NCBI GenBank assembly: GCA_949296575.1 | Contig: CASFPE010000029.1 | Coordinates: 202,231-266,230, forward strand | DNA length: 64,000 bases | DNA from: an uncultured Bacteroides sp. | GTDB taxonomy: Bacteria; Bacteroidota; Bacteroidia; Bacteroidales; Bacteroidaceae | Reading direction: 5' to 3' | Shown here: positions 61,378 through 64,000 of the stretch, piece after piece | How the letters are laid out: every line of letters starts with the position of its first letter | How positions within the stretch are numbered: position 1 is the stretch's first letter | Position numbers and translations under genes: made by a program | Notes under the pieces: generated by a model | What the model saw: only the letters and a program-made list of their open reading frames with translations | The model's database searches: none | What the model was told of the DNA's origin: nothing

Positions 61378-62886
61378 ATGAGTTTGTCGAATTTCGTAAA
61401 ACGGATACGCAATATAATGCGCAATGATGCCGGTATCAATGGTGATGCACAGCGCATAGAGCAGATGGCATGGATGCTCTTTCTTAAAGTTTATGACGAG
61501 AAAGAGAATGACTGGGAAATGGAGGATGATTATAAATCTATTATTTCTGAAGAATGCCGTTGGCGTAATTGGGCTCACGATGATGGAAGCGGGCATGCCC
61601 TGACGGGAGATGACCTGCTATCATTTGTCAACAATGTGATATTTGATAAACTCAAGAAGATAGAGATTACTCCAGACACACCTATCCGACAAGCAATTGT
61701 AAGAACTGTTTTTGAGGATGCCAACCAATATATGAAAGATGGGGTGCAACTCCGACAGGTTCTGAATGTGATTGATGATCTCAATCTTGCCGACTATGAA
61801 GAAAGTCATGCTTTCGGTGAAATTTACGAAAACATACTCAAGGAAATGCAGTCCGCCGGATCTTCCGGCGAGTTTTATACGCCGAGAGCTTTAACTGAAT
61901 TTATGGCGGAAATAATCAAGCCGCAGATTGGGGAGAAGATGGCGGATTTCGCTTGTGGGACCGGTGGTTTTATTACCAGTTGGCTTGGAGAACTTGACAA
62001 GCGTGTGGTTACTGCTGAAGACAGGGAGAAGTTTAATCAATCCGTATTTGGTATAGAAAAGAAACAATTCCCTTATATGCTGTGTGTAACAAATCTCTTG
62101 CTCCACGGCATAGATAAGCCATTGGTATTTCATGACAACTCACTGACTAAAGATGTTCTCAACTACACAGAGGATGATAAATTTGATGTAGTACTCATGA
62201 ATCCTCCATATGGTGGGAACGAGAAAGCCGATGTTAAGTCTCATTTCCCTTCTGATATGCGAAGCAGCGAGACTGCCGACCTGTTCATGGTGCTTATCAT
62301 GTATCGCTTGAAGAAAAACGGCAGGGCAGCCATTATTGTTCCTGATGGTTTTCTGTTTGGCGCGGACAATACCAAGATAGCCATAAAAACAAAATTGTTG
62401 CGTGATTTTAATCTACATACAATCATTCGATTGCCAGGAAGCATTTTTTCGCCTTACACTAGCATAGCAACGAATATTCTGTTTTTCAATAATGAAAAGG
62501 CAGAAGATTCACCTGTCGGTTACTCTACCAAAGAGACATGGTTCTATCGTTTGGATATGCCGGAGGGATACAAGCATTTCTCCAAAACAAAACCGATGCG
62601 TTTGGAGCATTGTAATCCTATCAAAGAATGGTGGAATGACCGTAAGGAAATCATTATTGAGGAAGGGAACGAGAAAGCCCGCTGCTATTCAGTCGAAAAC
62701 TTAATTGCGTCTGACTGCAATTTCGACTTATGCAAGTTCCCGAAAGAAGATGAAGAAATTTTGCCTCCGGCCGAGCTGCTGGCTGACTATTATAAAAAAC
62801 GGGCGGCTCTTGACCATGAGATAGACAAGACCTTGGCTGAGATACAAAAGATTTTGGGAATTAATATTGAAAATCATGAGAATTAA
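61378..62886 (+). CDS. hsdM: Type I restriction-modification methylase, M subunit
   Basis: 502 residues. N-terminal HsdM helical domain (FVKRIRNIMRNDAGINGDAQRIEQMAWMLFLKVYDEKEND), the linker SAGSSGEFYTPRALTEFMAEI, the SAM-binding motif FACGTGGF (residues 191-198) and the catalytic NPPY (275-278) of N6-adenine methylases, then a C-terminal part with IVPDGFLFGADN. It methylates the target site recognised by HsdS. It starts 15 bases after hsdR; no hsdS follows within the window. Confidence 0.97.
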   Translation: MSLSNFVKRIRNIMRNDAGINGDAQRIEQMAWMLFLKVYDEKENDWEMEDDYKSIISEECRWRNWAHDDGSGHALTGDDLLSFVNNVIFDKLKKIEITPDTPIRQAIVRTVFEDANQYMKDGVQLRQVLNVIDDLNLADYEESHAFGEIYENILKEMQSAGSSGEFYTPRALTEFMAEIIKPQIGEKMADFACGTGGFITSWLGELDKRVVTAEDREKFNQSVFGIEKKQFPYMLCVTNLLLHGIDKPLVFHDNSLTKDVLNYTEDDKFDVVLMNPPYGGNEKADVKSHFPSDMRSSETADLFMVLIMYRLKKNGRAAIIVPDGFLFGADNTKIAIKTKLLRDFNLHTIIRLPGSIFSPYTSIATNILFFNNEKAEDSPVGYSTKETWFYRLDMPEGYKHFSKTKPMRLEHCNPIKEWWNDRKEIIIEEGNEKARCYSVENLIASDCNFDLCKFPKEDEEILPPAELLADYYKKRAALDHEIDKTLAEIQKILGINIENHEN

Positions 62887-63370
62887 AGTACTTATTATAC
62901 TTCTTATGTTCTCTATCGGACATTTGAGTTATGCACAAACAGTGAGTTATACTTATAAACCATTAGCTGCAGAAGGGTGCAGTGTGACATATAGTGTGGC
63001 TCGACAAGATACGACATATTACATTATTGCGATTGTAGAATCAGACCGCTTGAATTTCATGAAAGAATCAACAATGCTTGTCAAAAATTTTAACAATAAA
63101 ATTCTTGAATTGAAAGGAAATCTTATCAATACAGACTCTGAATCGACAGGTATTATTTCAGGAGATATTGTTATTCCTGTTACCTCAATCAATTCAACTG
63201 CGCAATTTAGAATATGTCCAGAGCAATTTGATTTTTTCCAAAAAGGTGTGTCAAAAATAAGACTATCGACCATACCCATAGAACATGAGAGGACATTTAC
63301 AAAAGATAAGATAGGGAAAAAACTTTATCATTTTTTCATAGAGCAAAAGAATAAATATTCGGATTTTTAA
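62876..63370 (+). CDS. Exported protein of unknown family overlapping hsdM
   Basis: 164 residues from ATG 62876, which lies inside the hsdM stop region (11-base overlap), so the two are translationally linked. The N-terminus is a clear signal peptide (MRIKVLIILLMFSIGHLSYA, cleaved before QTV). The rest is beta-rich with one cysteine near residue 35 and another near residue 125 (TAQFRICPEQFDFFQKG), and a lysine-rich C-terminus. I do not recognise the family. Its place between hsdM and a DUF1016 nuclease is unusual because restriction proteins act in the cytoplasm. Confidence 0.75.
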   Translation: MRIKVLIILLMFSIGHLSYAQTVSYTYKPLAAEGCSVTYSVARQDTTYYIIAIVESDRLNFMKESTMLVKNFNNKILELKGNLINTDSESTGIISGDIVIPVTSINSTAQFRICPEQFDFFQKGVSKIRLSTIPIEHERTFTKDKIGKKLYHFFIEQKNKYSDF

Positions 63371-63451
63371 TCATTATTTGAGTGCCCTCAAATGGAATAA
63401 TAAAACTGTTCGGTAATCATGACTGTTTCAAAAAATCATAATTCAAACAAG

Positions 63452-64000
63452 ATGAGTACAGAGACAACGATAGTGCAATATAACGATCCGGCGTACAGTG
63501 AACTTGTCAACCATATTACGAATTTATGGACGGAGGCTAAGGCCAATGCCATAACATCCGTAAATGCGCACCTTCTGGATGCAAACTGGAAGACAGGGCA
63601 ATACATTGTTGAATTTGAGCAGAAAGGGCAGGCTCGGGCTGAATACGGCAAACAGCTTCTCGTAAATCTATCAAAGGACTTGACAATAAGATGCGGTCGT
63701 GGGTTCAGCCGATCGAATTTAACCTATATGCGCAAACTCTATCTCGCTTTTCCAAAACGTGAGACACTGTCTCACAAATTGACTTGGAGTCATTATTTCG
63801 AGTTATTGAAATGTGATGACCCTTTGGAAATGAAATTCTATTTCACCGAATCCATACGTCAAGGCTGGAAAGTACGGGAACTGAAACGGCAAATAAAAAG
63901 TGCATTGTTTCAACGTCTTGCTTTGAGTACGGATAAGAAGGGTGTATTGGCTTTGGCAAACGAGGGGCATCAGGTACTTACGCCACAGGATATACTCCGA
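63452..64000 (+). CDS. DUF1016 (YhcG-type PDDEXK nuclease) protein, N-terminal part
   Basis: The frame opens at ATG 63452 and runs off the window end without a stop, giving 183 residues. The N-terminal DUF1016 domain is recognised by NAHLLDANWKTGQYIVEFEQKGQARAEYGKQLLVNLSKDLT, GFSRSNLTYMRKLYLAFP, and LTWSHYFELLKCDDPLEMKFYFTESIRQGWKVRELKRQIKSALFQRL. Full-length members have a C-terminal PDDEXK nuclease domain, which would lie beyond the window. These genes are often found inside type I restriction loci of Bacteroidetes, as here; their role is not established. Confidence 0.88.
   Translation, partial: MSTETTIVQYNDPAYSELVNHITNLWTEAKANAITSVNAHLLDANWKTGQYIVEFEQKGQARAEYGKQLLVNLSKDLTIRCGRGFSRSNLTYMRKLYLAFPKRETLSHKLTWSHYFELLKCDDPLEMKFYFTESIRQGWKVRELKRQIKSALFQRLALSTDKKGVLALANEGHQVLTPQDILR

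Larger units (their letters stand above)
58460..64000. other. Horizontally acquired type I restriction-modification island
   Basis: From about 58460 the sequence is visibly richer in A+T and uses more A/T-ending codons than the preceding 50 kb. It carries an HTH regulator, hsdR, hsdM, a secreted orphan and a DUF1016 nuclease, all rightward. The left edge abuts the truncated ATPase; the right edge and any hsdS and integrase lie beyond the window. Confidence 0.7.

Overview
The window comes from a member of the Bacteroidota, most likely order Bacteroidales. The signs are a SusC/SusD pair, promoters of the Bacteroidetes type (TTG, 19-21 bases, TAnnTTTG), A-rich sequence rather than strong Shine-Dalgarno sites before start codons, and families typical of the group (DUF1735 lipoproteins, Omp28, DUF6029, DUF6722, DUF4293, BACON and type IX secretion C-terminal domains). 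I do not name a genus. No rRNA, tRNA, CRISPR array or insertion sequence was seen.

Layout. (1) 1-11.4 kb: the end of a polysaccharide utilisation locus: SusC (cut by the window edge), SusD, a DUF1735/PKD surface lipoprotein, a GH106-type alpha-L-rhamnosidase and an acetyl-xylan-esterase-like lipoprotein, followed by an exported alpha/beta hydrolase and a beta-lactamase-fold serine hydrolase. The set suggests capture, deacylation and cleavage of a rhamnose-containing glycan. (2) 11.5-24.1 kb: housekeeping genes: a TlpA-like thioredoxin, a Sel1 protein, DUF2461, YhcH, glycogen branching enzyme, PRPP synthetase, a BamA-like barrel, a small membrane protein, the serine pathway unit serC-serA-DUF1015, and a YigZ/IMPACT protein. 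(3) 24.3-28.2 kb: an envelope operon TlpA-DUF6029-Omp28-CTD protein. (4) 28.5-38.3 kb: a DUF4143 ATPase read leftward, then three large surface proteins with type IX C-terminal signals. (5) 38.4-45.3 kb: two tiny membrane proteins, uvrB, bamD-rpoZ-DUF4293, an outer-membrane barrel and a LysM/periplasmic-binding protein. (6) 45.9-57.8 kb: three more large CTD proteins, including a 1904-residue protein with a degenerate trypsin-like domain, then a TPR/LuxR-type sensor-regulator. (7) 58.2-64.0 kb: a truncated AAA ATPase, then a visibly more A+T-rich type I restriction-modification island (HTH regulator, hsdR, hsdM, a secreted orphan, a DUF1016 nuclease cut by the window end).

The most unusual material is noncoding. 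Two copies of a palindrome-rich element of about 150 bp, almost identical, lie at 45.5 and 58.0 kb, with a degenerate third at 29.8 kb. Two intergenic spaces (10.0 and 40.9 kb) carry degenerate tandem arrays with a 21-22 base period; one abuts a perfect 36-base palindrome. Other points of note are the swapped active-site serine in the large protease-like protein, an operator-like pair of inverted repeats at the DUF4143 ATPase promoter, two predicted nearly leaderless genes, and an exported protein that overlaps hsdM inside the restriction operon.
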